A stretch of 64,000 bases of DNA from Amycolatopsis saalfeldensis (GCF_900110575.1 NZ_FOEF01000002.1:682001-746000), one strand, 5' to 3'; positions 1 to 8,598 are shown, counted from the first letter of the stretch. Notes: generated by a model from the letters alone, not told the origin. Made by a program: numbers and translations.

Positions 1-112
1 AGGACCCGCCGTGCAGCACCAGGACCAGCGGTGCGGGCGAGCCGGCGGCCGGCGGGAGGACGACGTCGGCGACCTGGTCGGCCTCCGGTCCGTAGCGCAC
101 GGCGAAATCCAT
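1..112 (-). CDS. alpha/beta hydrolase, N-terminal fragment (cut by window edge)
   Basis: Reading leftwards from an ATG at 112, 37 codons run off the window edge. The visible residues start MDFAVRYGPEADQVADVV and end in a beta-strand followed by LVLVLHGGS. An HGG after a hydrophobic strand is the usual oxyanion-hole motif of alpha/beta hydrolases and dipeptidyl-peptidase-like esterases. Only the first strand is seen, so neither substrate nor subfamily can be given. The catalytic residues lie outside the window. It may follow the two genes on its right (PPOX and VOC proteins) in one minus-strand operon, since the gap to the PPOX stop is only 23 nt. Confidence 0.55.
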   Translation of the reverse strand, partial: MDFAVRYGPEADQVADVVLPPAAGSPAPLVLVLHGGS

Positions 113-135
113 GCCGCCAGCCTAGCGGGCGGCGA

Positions 136-1020
136 TCAGGTGACGGCCGGGTTGAAGCGCGACAGCTCCGGCTCACCCCAGCGCAACGGGCTCGCCCCGG
201 CTGTCCGGCGCACCTGTTCGACGGTGAAGCGGGTCTCGCGCGACGCTCCGCTCCAGTCGACGGCCGCGGTGCCGGTGAGCTGCAGCGTGATCCCGCTCGA
301 CCAGCCGACGAACAGCAGCCCCGCGCGCCGGTTCTGCTCCAGATTGCCCAGCGTCATCATCATCGTGTTGCCCGGGTAGTCCGGCCAGCTCAGCGTGCGC
401 TCGTCGTGGACGCGGACGAAGCCCGGGTCACCGCCCCGATGGGAGGTGTCGCAGTCACCGTCCGCCGACGACGTGGCGAGGAAAAACGTGTCGGCGCTGC
501 CCACCAGAACCGCGCCCGCGGTGTCCAATGTGGACGTCACCGTGGTTTCGGCCCGTTCCGACTCGCGCACCGCGAGCAGGTCACGGCGCTGGATGTACTT
601 GGGGCAGTTGGAATACACCTGGTCCGCGACGATGCGCAGGCCGCGCGGCCCCGGCCCGGCGACGCCGTTGATCCGCATCCGCCGCCGGGTGCCCGGGTCG
701 ACCGTGATGGCGCCGGCCTTGCCGCCCCGGCGCAGGGTCGCCGAAAGCGGATCGCCCGCGACCGGCTCGGCGGCGACGTCGATCACGTCCCCGCCGCCCT
801 CGGCGCGCAGGAACCCGGGCGGCCCAGTGAGCAGCGAGGCCCACATCCGACCTTCCTCATCCGCCGCGCCGACGACCAGCATCGGCCGCTCGGCCAGGAA
901 CGCGGCCGCCGCGGCCGGCACGGTGGCGCGGACGATGGCACCGACCCGCGCCGCCTCCGCGCTCACCCCGGCTTTGGCCTGCGCGGCCAGCTCACCCGCG
1001 TGGTAGACGCCCGCGGTCAT
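136..1020 (-). CDS. pyridoxamine 5'-phosphate oxidase-like flavin-binding split-barrel protein
   Basis: A 294-residue protein of the FMN-binding split-barrel (PPOX-like) superfamily. The second half carries the diagnostic stretch SADTFFLATSSADGDCDTSHRGG followed by GNTMMMTLGNLEQNRRAGLLFV, a core strand pattern shared by general-stress and PNPOx-like proteins. The N-terminal half repeats a related fold (PMLVVGAADEEGRMWASLLTG), so it looks like a double-barrel form of the family. A redox or flavin-reductase role is likely; the substrate is unknown. The ATG at 1020 overlaps the stop of the upstream VOC gene by one base, which implies translational coupling. Confidence 0.7.
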   Translation of the reverse strand: MTAGVYHAGELAAQAKAGVSAEAARVGAIVRATVPAAAAAFLAERPMLVVGAADEEGRMWASLLTGPPGFLRAEGGGDVIDVAAEPVAGDPLSATLRRGGKAGAITVDPGTRRRMRINGVAGPGPRGLRIVADQVYSNCPKYIQRRDLLAVRESERAETTVTSTLDTAGAVLVGSADTFFLATSSADGDCDTSHRGGDPGFVRVHDERTLSWPDYPGNTMMMTLGNLEQNRRAGLLFVGWSSGITLQLTGTAAVDWSGASRETRFTVEQVRRTAGASPLRWGEPELSRFNPAVT

Positions 1021-1481
1021 CAGAAGAAGCCGCAGGCCGGGGCCTCGCCGGCGGCCGCGGTCCCGGCCAGCCCGCTCGGCGCGTACACCTCGAGGCGGAT
1101 GCCGTCGGGGTCGGTGAAGAACACGCCGCCCGAGTCGGCGCCCTCGGCGTGCGGGACCACGTCGCCGTAATGCAGCTCGGCTCCGAGCGCGAGCAGTCCT
1201 TCCCGCACCGCGCGGACCTCGTCGAGCGAGCCGACCTGGAACGAGAGGTGGTGCAGGCCCGGCAACGCGGTGGCGAAGCGGCCCTCGGACTGGCGCCACA
1301 ACGTGATCATCAGCTGCCCGTCCCGGCCGAGGAACGCCCACTCCCGGTCGCCGTCGCGGCCGTCCTGCAGGACTTGCAGGCCGAGGACCCGTTCGTAGAA
1401 GGCCGTCGAGCGGGCCAGGTCGGTGACGTTCAAGCCGATGTGCCCGGTTTTCACCGCAGTGGGGGCGACAGACGTGGTCAC
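1020..1481 (-). CDS. VOC-family (glyoxalase/bleomycin-resistance fold) protein
   Basis: A 153-residue, two-module vicinal-oxygen-chelate protein. It begins near residue 12 with HIGLNVTDLARSTAFYERVLGL, the standard first beta-alpha module, and ends with FFTDPDGIRLEVYAPS, where the final glutamate is the usual metal ligand. Length is normal for a single VOC unit. The family includes glyoxalases, dioxygenases and drug-binding proteins; nothing here picks one. The start is a GTG at 1481. It is the first gene of a probable VOC-PPOX(-hydrolase) operon and is divergent from the CGNR regulator at 1574, which could control it. Confidence 0.75.
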   Translation of the reverse strand: MTTSVAPTAVKTGHIGLNVTDLARSTAFYERVLGLQVLQDGRDGDREWAFLGRDGQLMITLWRQSEGRFATALPGLHHLSFQVGSLDEVRAVREGLLALGAELHYGDVVPHAEGADSGGVFFTDPDGIRLEVYAPSGLAGTAAAGEAPACGFF

Positions 1482-1573
1482 GAGGTCTCCTTCGCTCTAC
1501 CTAACCAGTAGAACTACTATGACCAGTTATAGACAAACCTGTCAATGCTCCGTCATGGGTTAGGATGCACGGT

Positions 1574-2101
1574 ATGGAACGGCCCCTTCTCGGCGAGCCC
1601 CTCGGCCTCGACCTGCTCAACACCACGTGGATCGACCGCAGCGGGCCCGCCGACCTGCTCAGCGACATCGGCGGGATGCGGATCTGGCTGGAGCAGAACG
1701 ACCTGGACCTGCCCGTCACCGCCGCCGCCCGCGCCGCCCTGGTCACCGCCCGCAAGGCGATCCGCGCGCACACCATGGCGTCCGAGGCGGAATCCGGCCC
1801 GGCGCGCGACGGGCTGAACACCGTGCTCGCCTGGGGACGGCACCGCCCGGTGCTCGGCCCGTCCGGCCCGGAGACGGTCGCCGACGTGGCCGAGCCGGAC
1901 CGGCGCGCGGGCTGGCTCGCCGCGGTGGACTACCTGGAGCTGCTGGCCGCCGACCCCTCGCGCGTCCGCCACTGCGCACACCCCGAGTGCGTCCTGTACT
2001 TCTACGACACCAGCCCGAAACGCAGCCGCCGCTGGTGCTCCATGGCCACCTGCGGCAACCGCGCCAAGGCCGCGCGGCACTACGCGCGCAGCCGGGATTG
2101 A
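1574..2101 (+). CDS. CGNR zinc-finger / ABATE-domain transcriptional regulator
   Basis: A 175-residue protein. The N-terminus (GEPLGLDLLNT) is the ABATE-domain opening and the C-terminus has CxxxxC...RRWCSMATCGNRAKAARHY, the CGNR zinc finger that gives the family its name. Family members are presumed DNA-binding regulators of stress or detoxification genes. I chose ATG 1574 because AGGA at 1562-1565 sits 8 nt upstream; an in-frame ATG at 1565 would overlap that site. It is divergent from the VOC/PPOX operon, about 90 bp away, a common arrangement for a local regulator. Confidence 0.8.
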   Translation: MERPLLGEPLGLDLLNTTWIDRSGPADLLSDIGGMRIWLEQNDLDLPVTAAARAALVTARKAIRAHTMASEAESGPARDGLNTVLAWGRHRPVLGPSGPETVADVAEPDRRAGWLAAVDYLELLAADPSRVRHCAHPECVLYFYDTSPKRSRRWCSMATCGNRAKAARHYARSRD

Positions 2102-2109
2102 GCCACCGG

Positions 2110-2544
2110 CTACTTGACGACCTGGACGACGTCGCCGGGGTGCAGTGCGTTGTAGAACACCACGGCGTCGGCGTGCGAAAGGTGCACGCACCCGTGGGAC
2201 TGCACCTTCAGGCTGCCCTGGTGGAACGCGACGCCGGTGGTGGTGAAGAAGACCGAGTAGGGCATCGGCCCGTGGAACTGCTTGCTGTAGTGGTCGATGT
2301 CCTTGTACTGCACGCGGAACGTGCCCGAGGGCGTCGGGAACGCGGCCTTGCCGACGGTGACCGGCACCCCGCCCCGCACCACGCTGCCGTGGTCCATCAG
2401 CCACGCCGTGTTGGTGTGCAGCTGCACGCAGGCCTTCGCCTGGGCGCCGCACGGCGGGCCCGCCGCTTCCGCGCTCCCCGTGAACCCGATGGTCGCCGCC
2501 ACCGCGGCCGCACTGGCCAGTACCGCTGTGATTCCCCGCTTCAT
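2110..2544 (-). CDS. secreted L,D-transpeptidase (YkuD domain)
   Basis: A 144-residue exported cell-wall enzyme. Residues 1-28 form a Sec signal peptide (MKRG, hydrophobic Ala-rich core, AEAA cleavage region). The remainder is a compact YkuD domain: His108 in FHQG and the catalytic motif SHGC at 116-119, with Cys119 as nucleophile. Such enzymes form 3-3 peptidoglycan cross-links from tetrapeptide donors. It is shorter than mycobacterial Ldt proteins because it lacks an Ig-like domain. Its stop lies only 8 nt from the converging CGNR gene, so the two transcripts collide here. Confidence 0.85.
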   Translation of the reverse strand: MKRGITAVLASAAAVAATIGFTGSAEAAGPPCGAQAKACVQLHTNTAWLMDHGSVVRGGVPVTVGKAAFPTPSGTFRVQYKDIDHYSKQFHGPMPYSVFFTTTGVAFHQGSLKVQSHGCVHLSHADAVVFYNALHPGDVVQVVK

Positions 2545-2627
2545 CGTGCTGCGCCTCCCCTGTAGTCCGGCTGTACTCGAGAATTCCCCGGGGCGTGGGT
2601 TTCCAACCGGTTCAAGATCCGAACGGG

Positions 2628-3191
2628 TTAACGGCCGGTGCGCCAGGACAGCGGCGTGAGTCCCAGCGCGGCGGCCGCGAGGGCACGGGCGGTGCGGGTG
2701 AACAGGTCCTGCTGCGCCGAGGCCAGCCATTCGTCCACGGAGGACGCTCCGAGGTCCCGGTACTCCAGTGCCTGCAGGAGCATCTCCAGCTTGTCCGCGT
2801 CCTTCGCGCAGCGCGACTCCGGGGATTCCCGGTCCTCGTACTCGCCGACCGCGTCCCGCACGGCGGCCTGGGCGGCGCCGGGCAGCGCGGCGGTCTGGTC
2901 CTCGGTGATGGCGCGCGGGTCCGGCTTGGCCAGGTACGGCGCGGCGGTGTGCGGCAGGTCGCCGGTGCGGGTCTCCTGGGTGTCGTGCCAGAGGGCGAGG
3001 AACGCCGCGCGCTCCGGCGACGCGCCCTCCTCCGCGGCGATCAGCGCGGCCAGCTGCGCGGCACGCATCGTGTGCTCGGCCACCGACTCCGGATCGCGGA
3101 CGCCGACCTGCCACCAGCCCGTGCGGCGCACGCGTTTGAGCACGCCCAGCTCGAACCCGAAGGCGGCGAGCGCGGCGGAGGCTTCGAGCAT
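2628..3191 (-). CDS. HD-domain phosphohydrolase (YfbR/HDDC2-like)
   Basis: A 187-residue metal-dependent phosphohydrolase. The HD-domain ligands are visible: His40 in SVAEHTMRAAQ, His69-Asp70 in ALWHDTQETRTGD and a late Asp in CAKDADKLEMLLQ. Length and motif order match YfbR/HDDC2-type 5'-deoxynucleotidases, so hydrolysis of a nucleoside monophosphate is plausible though not proven. A decayed paralogue of this gene is found at about 20.2-20.7 kb and lacks the HD pair. ATG 3191 was chosen as the first start giving a normal-length domain. Confidence 0.8.
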   Translation of the reverse strand: MLEASAALAAFGFELGVLKRVRRTGWWQVGVRDPESVAEHTMRAAQLAALIAAEEGASPERAAFLALWHDTQETRTGDLPHTAAPYLAKPDPRAITEDQTAALPGAAQAAVRDAVGEYEDRESPESRCAKDADKLEMLLQALEYRDLGASSVDEWLASAQQDLFTRTARALAAAALGLTPLSWRTGR

Positions 3192-3321
3192 GGTGACTCC
3201 CGGTGAGACGTGGTGGCGGACGTCCAGCCTAGGGCCACGCGCTCCGCGGGCCCGTAGCCCCGGCGGCCCGCTGCGCCTAGGGTCTCCCCAGGCACTCCCG
3301 CCCGACACTGGAGGACATCGC

Positions 3322-4101
3322 ATGTCGTTGCTGGCCCAGCTGAGCGCGGCGATCACCGGCGGCGGGATCGAGGTCGTGGACCTCACCGCGCCGCTCACGC
3401 CGGACACCCCGATCCTGCAGCTGCCCGAGCCGTTCGCGAACACCGTCCCGTTCCGGCTGGAGGAGATCAGCCGGTACGACGAGCGCGGGCCGCGCTGGTA
3501 CTGGAACGACATCCACACCGGCGAGCACACCGGCACCCACCTCGACGCCCCCGTGCACTGGGTGTCCGGAAAGGACGGTGCCGATGTTTCGCAGGTGCCG
3601 CTGAAGACGCTCGTCGCGCCCGCCGTGGTCCTCGACGCGTCCGGCAAGGCGGCGGGCAACCCGGACTTCCTGCTGTCGATCGAGGACATCCGCGAATGGG
3701 AGGCCGAACACGGCGCCCTGCCCGACGGCGGGTGGCTGCTCTACCGCACCGGCTGGGACGTGCACGCGAGCGACCAGGAGCGCTTCCTCAACGCCGACGC
3801 GTCCGGCTCGCACACCCCCGGCGTCGCGCCCGAGTGCGCGCGGTGGCTGGCCGAGGAGACGGCCATCGCGGGGCTCGGGGTGGAGACCGTCGGCACCGAC
3901 GCGGGCCAGGCGCCCGGCCTCGACCCGGCCTTCCCGTGCCACGAACTGCTGCTGGGCGCCGGGAAGTTCGGCCTGACGCAGCTGCGGAACCTCGCCGCGC
4001 TGCCGGCCACCGGGACGTTGCTGGTGGTCGGCCCGCTGCCGATCGTCGGTGGGTCCGGCAGCCCGGCCCGGGTGCTCGCGCTGGTGGAACGGTCCGCATG
4101 A
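3322..4101 (+). CDS. cyclase-family (kynurenine formamidase-like) metal hydrolase
   Basis: A 259-residue protein of the cyclase/Afmid family (Pfam Cyclase). The signature metal-binding motif HTGTHLDAPVHW is near residues 72-83. Relatives hydrolyse N-formylkynurenine, isatin or cyclic amides and imides. The protein starts at ATG 3322 after GGAGG and its stop overlaps the ATG of the next gene (ThDP enzyme) by 4 nt, so both are one translation unit. Together they probably open a ring and then process a 2-keto acid, but the substrate cannot be read from the sequence. Confidence 0.8.
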   Translation: MSLLAQLSAAITGGGIEVVDLTAPLTPDTPILQLPEPFANTVPFRLEEISRYDERGPRWYWNDIHTGEHTGTHLDAPVHWVSGKDGADVSQVPLKTLVAPAVVLDASGKAAGNPDFLLSIEDIREWEAEHGALPDGGWLLYRTGWDVHASDQERFLNADASGSHTPGVAPECARWLAEETAIAGLGVETVGTDAGQAPGLDPAFPCHELLLGAGKFGLTQLRNLAALPATGTLLVVGPLPIVGGSGSPARVLALVERSA

Positions 4102-5732
4102 AGGTCGCCGAGCTGGTCGGCCGGACTCTCGTCGAGCTGGGCGCCGGGCTCGTCTTCGGCGTGGTCGGCAGCGGCAACTTCGAGGTGACCAACGCGCTGC
4201 GGGCGGCGGGCGTCCGGTTCGTCGCCGCCCGCCACGAGGGCGGCGCCGCGAGCATGGCCGACGCGTACGCCCGGCTCAGCGGCGAGGTCTCCGTGCTCAG
4301 CGTGCACCAGGGCTGCGGCCTGACCAACGCCGTCACCGGCATCGCCGAGGCGGCCAAGAGCCGCACGCCGATGATCGTGCTCGCCGCGGACACCGCCGGG
4401 GCCGCCGTGCTGTCGAACTTCGCCGTCGACCAGGACGCCCTCGCCGTCGCGGTCGGCGCGCGGTCCGAACGCGTCCACTCCGCCGCGAGCGCGCGGGCCG
4501 ACACGATCCGCGCGTACCGGACCGCCTGGCAGCAAAGCCGGACGGTGCTGCTCAACCTGCCGCTGGACGTCCAGGCGCAAGAAGCTCCCGAACCCGCGCC
4601 GCTGCCGGAAGTCCCCGGCCCGGCCGCGATCCGCCCGGAGACCGGCGCGGCCGACGCGCTGGCCGCGCTGATCGAAGAAGCCGAGCGCCCGGTCTTCATC
4701 GCCGGCCGCGGCGCGCGCGGACAGGCCACGGTGCTGCGTGCGCTGGCGGACGTTTCGGGCGCGCTGCTGGCGACGTCCGCCGTCGCGCACGGGCTCTTCC
4801 ACGACGACCCGTGGGCGCTCGGGATCAGCGGCGGGTTCGCGTCCCCGCTCGCCGCCGAGCTGATCACCGGCGCGGACCTGGTGATCGGCTGGGGCTGCGC
4901 GCTGAACCAGTGGACCACCCGCCACGGCAAGCTGCTGGGCCCGCGGGCGCGGCTGGCTCAGGTCGACCGCGAGCAGCCCGCGCTCGGCGCGCACCGGCCG
5001 ATCGACCTCGGCGTGGCCGGTGACGTCGCGGCCACCGCCGTGGATGTGTTGGAGCTACTGGAATCCCGGGGCCACCACGCGTCCGGCTACCGCTCCCCCG
5101 AGGTCGCGGCGCGGCTCGCCGGGGGCGTGCGGTGGAACGACGTCGCGCACGAGGACCGCTCCGGCGGCGGCCGCATCGACCCGCGTACGCTCAGCGCGCG
5201 GCTCGACGAGCTGCTGCCCGCCCACCGCGTCGTCTCGATCGACTCGGGCAACTTCATGGGCTACCCGAGCGCGTACCTCTCGGTGCCGGACGAGAACGGG
5301 TTCTGCTTCACCCAGGCGTACCAGAGCATCGGGCTCGGGCTGGGCACCGCGATCGGCGCCGCGCTCGCGCGCCCGGACCGGCTGCCGGTGCTCGGCGTCG
5401 GCGACGGCGGCTTCCACATGGCGATCTCCGAGCTGGAGACCGCCGTACGGCTCGGGCTTCCGCTGGTGGTGATCGTCTACCACGACGCGGCGTACGGCGC
5501 GGAGGTCCACCACTTCACCGGCGACGACCTGGAAACGGTGCAGTTCCCGGACACCGACGCCGCCGCGATCGCCCGCGGCTTCGGCTGCGCCGGGATCACC
5601 GTGCGCGAGCCCTCGGACCTCGCGGGCGTGACCGCCTGGCTCGACGGGCCGCGCGGTGCCCCGCTGGTGATCGACGCGAAAGTCGCCGATGACGGCGGTT
5701 CTTGGTGGCTCGCGGAGGCATTCGGGCACTGA
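4098..5732 (+). CDS. thiamine-diphosphate-dependent enzyme (acetolactate synthase/benzoylformate decarboxylase-like)
   Basis: A 544-residue ThDP enzyme with the usual three domains: an N-terminal PYR domain containing the activating glutamate in AARHEGGAASMADAYAR (about residue 48), a central NAD/FAD-like domain (ADALAALIEEAERPVFIAGRGARG) and a C-terminal PP domain with the GDGGF motif near residue 436. Members include acetolactate synthase, 2-oxo-acid decarboxylases and cyclohexane-dione hydrolases. The motif is GDGGF rather than GDGSF. Pairing with a cyclase-type hydrolase suggests a small catabolic pathway rather than branched-chain amino-acid synthesis; no regulatory subunit follows. Confidence 0.8.
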   Translation: MKVAELVGRTLVELGAGLVFGVVGSGNFEVTNALRAAGVRFVAARHEGGAASMADAYARLSGEVSVLSVHQGCGLTNAVTGIAEAAKSRTPMIVLAADTAGAAVLSNFAVDQDALAVAVGARSERVHSAASARADTIRAYRTAWQQSRTVLLNLPLDVQAQEAPEPAPLPEVPGPAAIRPETGAADALAALIEEAERPVFIAGRGARGQATVLRALADVSGALLATSAVAHGLFHDDPWALGISGGFASPLAAELITGADLVIGWGCALNQWTTRHGKLLGPRARLAQVDREQPALGAHRPIDLGVAGDVAATAVDVLELLESRGHHASGYRSPEVAARLAGGVRWNDVAHEDRSGGGRIDPRTLSARLDELLPAHRVVSIDSGNFMGYPSAYLSVPDENGFCFTQAYQSIGLGLGTAIGAALARPDRLPVLGVGDGGFHMAISELETAVRLGLPLVVIVYHDAAYGAEVHHFTGDDLETVQFPDTDAAAIARGFGCAGITVREPSDLAGVTAWLDGPRGAPLVIDAKVADDGGSWWLAEAFGH

Positions 5733-5752
5733 GCCCGTTCAGCTGTGCCCGG

Positions 5753-6307
5753 TCAGCTGTGCCCGGCCAGCCACTGCGCCACGATCGCGTCCGCGCCGGC
5801 GTCGTCCTCGCGCAGCACGCCGGTGAGCGCGAGGCCGCGCAACAACATCAGCAGGGAGTCGAGGGCGATCCGACCCTCCTTTTCGGACAGTGGCGACACC
5901 TTGCCGAACGCGGCCCGCAGCTCGCGGCCCAGCTCGCGCTCGGCCGGCACCAGCGACGCGTGCAGCGCCGGATCGGTGCGCGCGCCCATCCACAGCTCCA
6001 GCCCGGCGAGGTACAGCGGCCCGGACATCGACGCGCGCAGGGCGGTGACCAGCCCGCGTAACGAATCCGCCGGCCCTTCCTCGCGAAGGCGGGCCAGCCG
6101 TCCCTCGGCGACGTGGTGGATCGCGGCGACGAACAGCTCCTGCTTCGAGCCGAAATGGTGCAGCAGCGCCCCGCGTGACACCCCGGCCCGCTCCTGGACC
6201 CGCTGCGTGGTGGTACCGGCGTAGCCGAATTCGACGAGGCAGCCCACGGTCGCGTCCAGCAGGTTCTGGTGCGTCCGCGCGTGCTGCTCCTGGCGGGTGG
6301 AGGTCAC
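5753..6307 (-). CDS. TetR/AcrR-family transcriptional regulator
   Basis: A 184-residue TetR-type repressor. The helix-turn-helix lies at about residues 30-50 (TTTQRVQERAGVSRGALLHHFGSK), followed by a divergent alpha-helical ligand domain. GTG 6307 is the start. It is divergent from the enoyl-CoA hydratase gene at 6385, and a perfect 8-2-8 palindrome lies between them at 6333-6350, a likely operator for both directions. The ligand is unknown, but an acyl-CoA or aromatic metabolite would suit the neighbour. Confidence 0.85.
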   Translation of the reverse strand: MTSTRQEQHARTHQNLLDATVGCLVEFGYAGTTTQRVQERAGVSRGALLHHFGSKQELFVAAIHHVAEGRLARLREEGPADSLRGLVTALRASMSGPLYLAGLELWMGARTDPALHASLVPAERELGRELRAAFGKVSPLSEKEGRIALDSLLMLLRGLALTGVLREDDAGADAIVAQWLAGHS

Positions 6308-6332
6308 CGGCCGACCCTACCGGCCGTCCTTG

Positions 6333-6350
6333 ACAGTCCGGACGGACTGT
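6333..6350. promoter_or_regulatory. perfect palindrome, probable TetR operator
   Basis: ACAGTCCG-GA-CGGACTGT is a perfect inverted repeat with a 2-bp centre. It overlaps a TTGACA (6330-6335) that would act as a -35 box for the plus-strand hydratase gene. A TetR dimer bound here would block that promoter. It lies 26 bp upstream of the divergent regulator start. Confidence 0.7.
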
Positions 6351-6384
6351 GAAAATCTCGCCCGACGCTGGGGAAAGGTGCCTT

Positions 6385-7161
6385 ATGACCGTGCTCGTCG
6401 ATCACCGCGGGCCGGTGACCACCATCGGCATCAACCGCCCCGAACGCCGCAACGCCGTCGACCGGGCCACGGCCGAGGCACTCGCGGACGCGTTCCGCGC
6501 CTTCGACGACGACCCGGCCAGCTCCGTCGCGGTGCTGTACGGGGCCGGCGGCACCTTCTGCGCGGGCGCGGACCTGAAGGCGATCAGCGCGGGTGCGGGC
6601 AACCGTGCCGAGCCCGGCGGCGACGGGCCGATGGGGCCCACCCGGCTGAAGCTGGCGAAGCCGGTCATCGCCGCGATCAGCGGCCACGCCGTGGCGGGCG
6701 GGCTCGAACTGGCGATCTGGGCGGACCTGCGAGTGGCCGAGGAGACCGCGGTCTTCGGCGTGTTCTGCCGCCGCTGGGGCGTCCCGCTGATCGACGGCGG
6801 CACGGTCCGGCTGCCCCGGCTGATCGGCCGCAGCCACGCGCTGGACCTGATCCTCACCGGCCGCCCGGTCGACGCGGCCGAGGCGCTGCGCATCGGGCTG
6901 GCCAACCGCGTCGTCCCGGACGGCGGCGCGCTGGAGGCCGCGGTCGAGCTGGGCCACGAACTGGCCGCGTTCCCGCAGACCTGCCTGCGCGAGGACCGCG
7001 CCTCCGTGCTGGAGCAGGACGGACTGGACGAAGAAACCGCGCTGGCCAACGAGTTCCGGCACGGACAGGTGTCGCTCGCGAGCGACACCCTCGCCGGCGC
7101 GACCCGCTTCGCCACGCGGCACGACCCGTCCGGAACTGAGCCGCGCCCGCGACACCCCTGA
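6385..7161 (+). CDS. enoyl-CoA hydratase/isomerase (crotonase) family protein
   Basis: A 258-residue crotonase-fold protein. It shows the family opening GPVTTIGINRPERRNAVD, the oxyanion-hole segment GTFCAGADLKAI (about residues 58-69), and the second oxyanion loop ISGHAVAGGLELAIWADLRVA. The crotonase motif is intact, but the usual catalytic glutamates are not obvious: the position after GGTVRLPRLIG resembles isomerase-type members. It would act on a CoA thioester. An adjacent divergent TetR gene and a palindrome at its promoter suggest induction by the substrate. Confidence 0.8.
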   Translation: MTVLVDHRGPVTTIGINRPERRNAVDRATAEALADAFRAFDDDPASSVAVLYGAGGTFCAGADLKAISAGAGNRAEPGGDGPMGPTRLKLAKPVIAAISGHAVAGGLELAIWADLRVAEETAVFGVFCRRWGVPLIDGGTVRLPRLIGRSHALDLILTGRPVDAAEALRIGLANRVVPDGGALEAAVELGHELAAFPQTCLREDRASVLEQDGLDEETALANEFRHGQVSLASDTLAGATRFATRHDPSGTEPRPRHP

Positions 7162-7214
7162 TCGTGATCGGCGCGCTGCGGCGGGCATCCGGCCCGCACC
7201 GGTAGCCTGGCTCG

Positions 7215-8138
7215 GTGGCCGACCCCATTCCCCGTGAATACGCCGGAAGTGACCCCGAACGTCCGGATCCGGACGACCCGGGCGAGTCCTCCGGTTCCGC
7301 CGGCCGCGGCCGCAAGCCGCGCAAGAAACGCCCGTTCTGGCAGGAACTCCCGATCCTGATCGTGATCGCGCTGGTGCTCACGATCCTGATCCAGCAGTTC
7401 GTGGGCAAGGTCTTCATGATCCCGTCCCAGTCGATGGAGGCCACGCTGCACGGCTGCACCGGCTGCTTCGGCGACCGGGTGCTGGTCGACCGCGTCACCT
7501 ACGACTTCACCGATCCCGGCCCCGGCGACGTCATCGTGTTCAGCGGCCCGCAGTCGTGGTCCGAGAACGAGATCGCGCCGCAGGAGCCGAGCAACTTCTT
7601 CGCCAAGGCGGTGCGCGAAGTGGGCTCGCTGGTCGGCTTCGCGCCGCCGGACGAGCGCGACTTCGTCAAGCGCGTGATCGCCGTCGGCGGCCAGACCGTG
7701 CAGTGCTGCGACCCGCAGGGCCGGGTGCTGGTGGACGGCAAGCCGCTCACCGAGCCCTACATCCACTGGGAGGACCCGAACAACCCGGTGCAGCAGCCGT
7801 TCACCCCGGTCAAGGTCCCCGAGGGCACCCTCTGGGTGATGGGCGACAACCGCAACGACTCCTGCGACTCCCGCTGCCAGGGCGGCGGCGGGGCCAAGGC
7901 GGCGGTGCCGGTGGGCAACGTGATCGGCAAGGCGCGCCTGATCGTGCTGCCGCCGTCGCGCTGGGGCGGGGTCAGCGACTACAACGCCCAGACGAACGCG
8001 AACGCGGTCGCCCTCGGCGCGCCCGGGTGGCAGCAGGGCCTCCCGCTCGGCGCCGGCGCGGCCCTGTCCGTGCCGGCCCTGTTCCTCGGCCGCCGGATGC
8101 GGGAAAGCCTGGGACAGCGGAAAAAGCGGCGCCGCTAG
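7215..8138 (+). CDS. lepB: signal peptidase I
   Basis: A 307-residue type I signal peptidase. A proline/charge-rich cytoplasmic N-terminus (residues 1-42) is followed by one TM segment (about 45-62), then box B with the nucleophile Ser73 (PSQSM), box D with the general base Lys152 (VKRVIAVGGQ) and box E (MGDNRNDS). A second hydrophobic stretch near the C-terminus (about 272-292) is followed by a basic tail. An insert with Cys pairs (CTGC, CC, CDSRC) is typical of actinobacterial LepB. It cleaves Sec and Tat signal peptides at the outer face of the membrane. The GTG start at 7215 is supported by family length. Confidence 0.92.
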   Translation: MADPIPREYAGSDPERPDPDDPGESSGSAGRGRKPRKKRPFWQELPILIVIALVLTILIQQFVGKVFMIPSQSMEATLHGCTGCFGDRVLVDRVTYDFTDPGPGDVIVFSGPQSWSENEIAPQEPSNFFAKAVREVGSLVGFAPPDERDFVKRVIAVGGQTVQCCDPQGRVLVDGKPLTEPYIHWEDPNNPVQQPFTPVKVPEGTLWVMGDNRNDSCDSRCQGGGGAKAAVPVGNVIGKARLIVLPPSRWGGVSDYNAQTNANAVALGAPGWQQGLPLGAGAALSVPALFLGRRMRESLGQRKKRRR

Positions 8139-8157
8139 GCCGGTCGGCGCTGTCCGA

Positions 8158-8598
8158 TCAGGACAGTTCGCGCGGTTTCAGGTGGTAGGCCAGGTTTCCC
8201 GCCAGGTCGACCGACGGGCGCCGCTCGGTGAAACGCCACTGCCCGGTACGGCGGGCGAAGCGGTCGTCGTAGTGGCCGGAGGCGATCGGCTGCAGCGGGA
8301 GGTCCGCCACGGCCTGCAACGCGGTCCAGTAGCTGTGCGCGGTCGCGGTGCCGGCGGCCTCGTCCACGTCGATGCGCAGGTTCGTGGTCAGGTGCCGGGT
8401 CCGGGGCGTGCCGTCGGCGTAGACGATCAGCGTGTCACGGAAATACCGCTCCACCGCCTCGCGACCGGTCGCGGCGGTGCCGCCGCCGGCGAACACACCC
8501 TCGGCGAACAATTCGCCGACACCGGCGAAGTCGCCTGCGTCGACACACGCCGCGTACGTCAGGATCAGGTTCTCGATCGCCCGGGCGGACTCCGGCAT
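8158..8598 (-). CDS. SnoaL_4/NTF2-like protein
   Basis: A 146-residue NTF2-fold protein: helix ENLILTYAACVDAGDFAGVGELF, then a conical beta-sheet with RHLTTNLRIDVDEAAGTATAHSYW. This is the SnoaL-like/ring-hydroxylating-dioxygenase beta-subunit-like family. Catalytic residues vary widely, so it may be an isomerase, dehydratase, cyclase or ligand-binding protein. It starts at ATG 8598 and ends 20 nt from the converging lepB stop. No partner gene suggests its substrate. Confidence 0.7.
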   Translation of the reverse strand: MPESARAIENLILTYAACVDAGDFAGVGELFAEGVFAGGGTAATGREAVERYFRDTLIVYADGTPRTRHLTTNLRIDVDEAAGTATAHSYWTALQAVADLPLQPIASGHYDDRFARRTGQWRFTERRPSVDLAGNLAYHLKPRELS

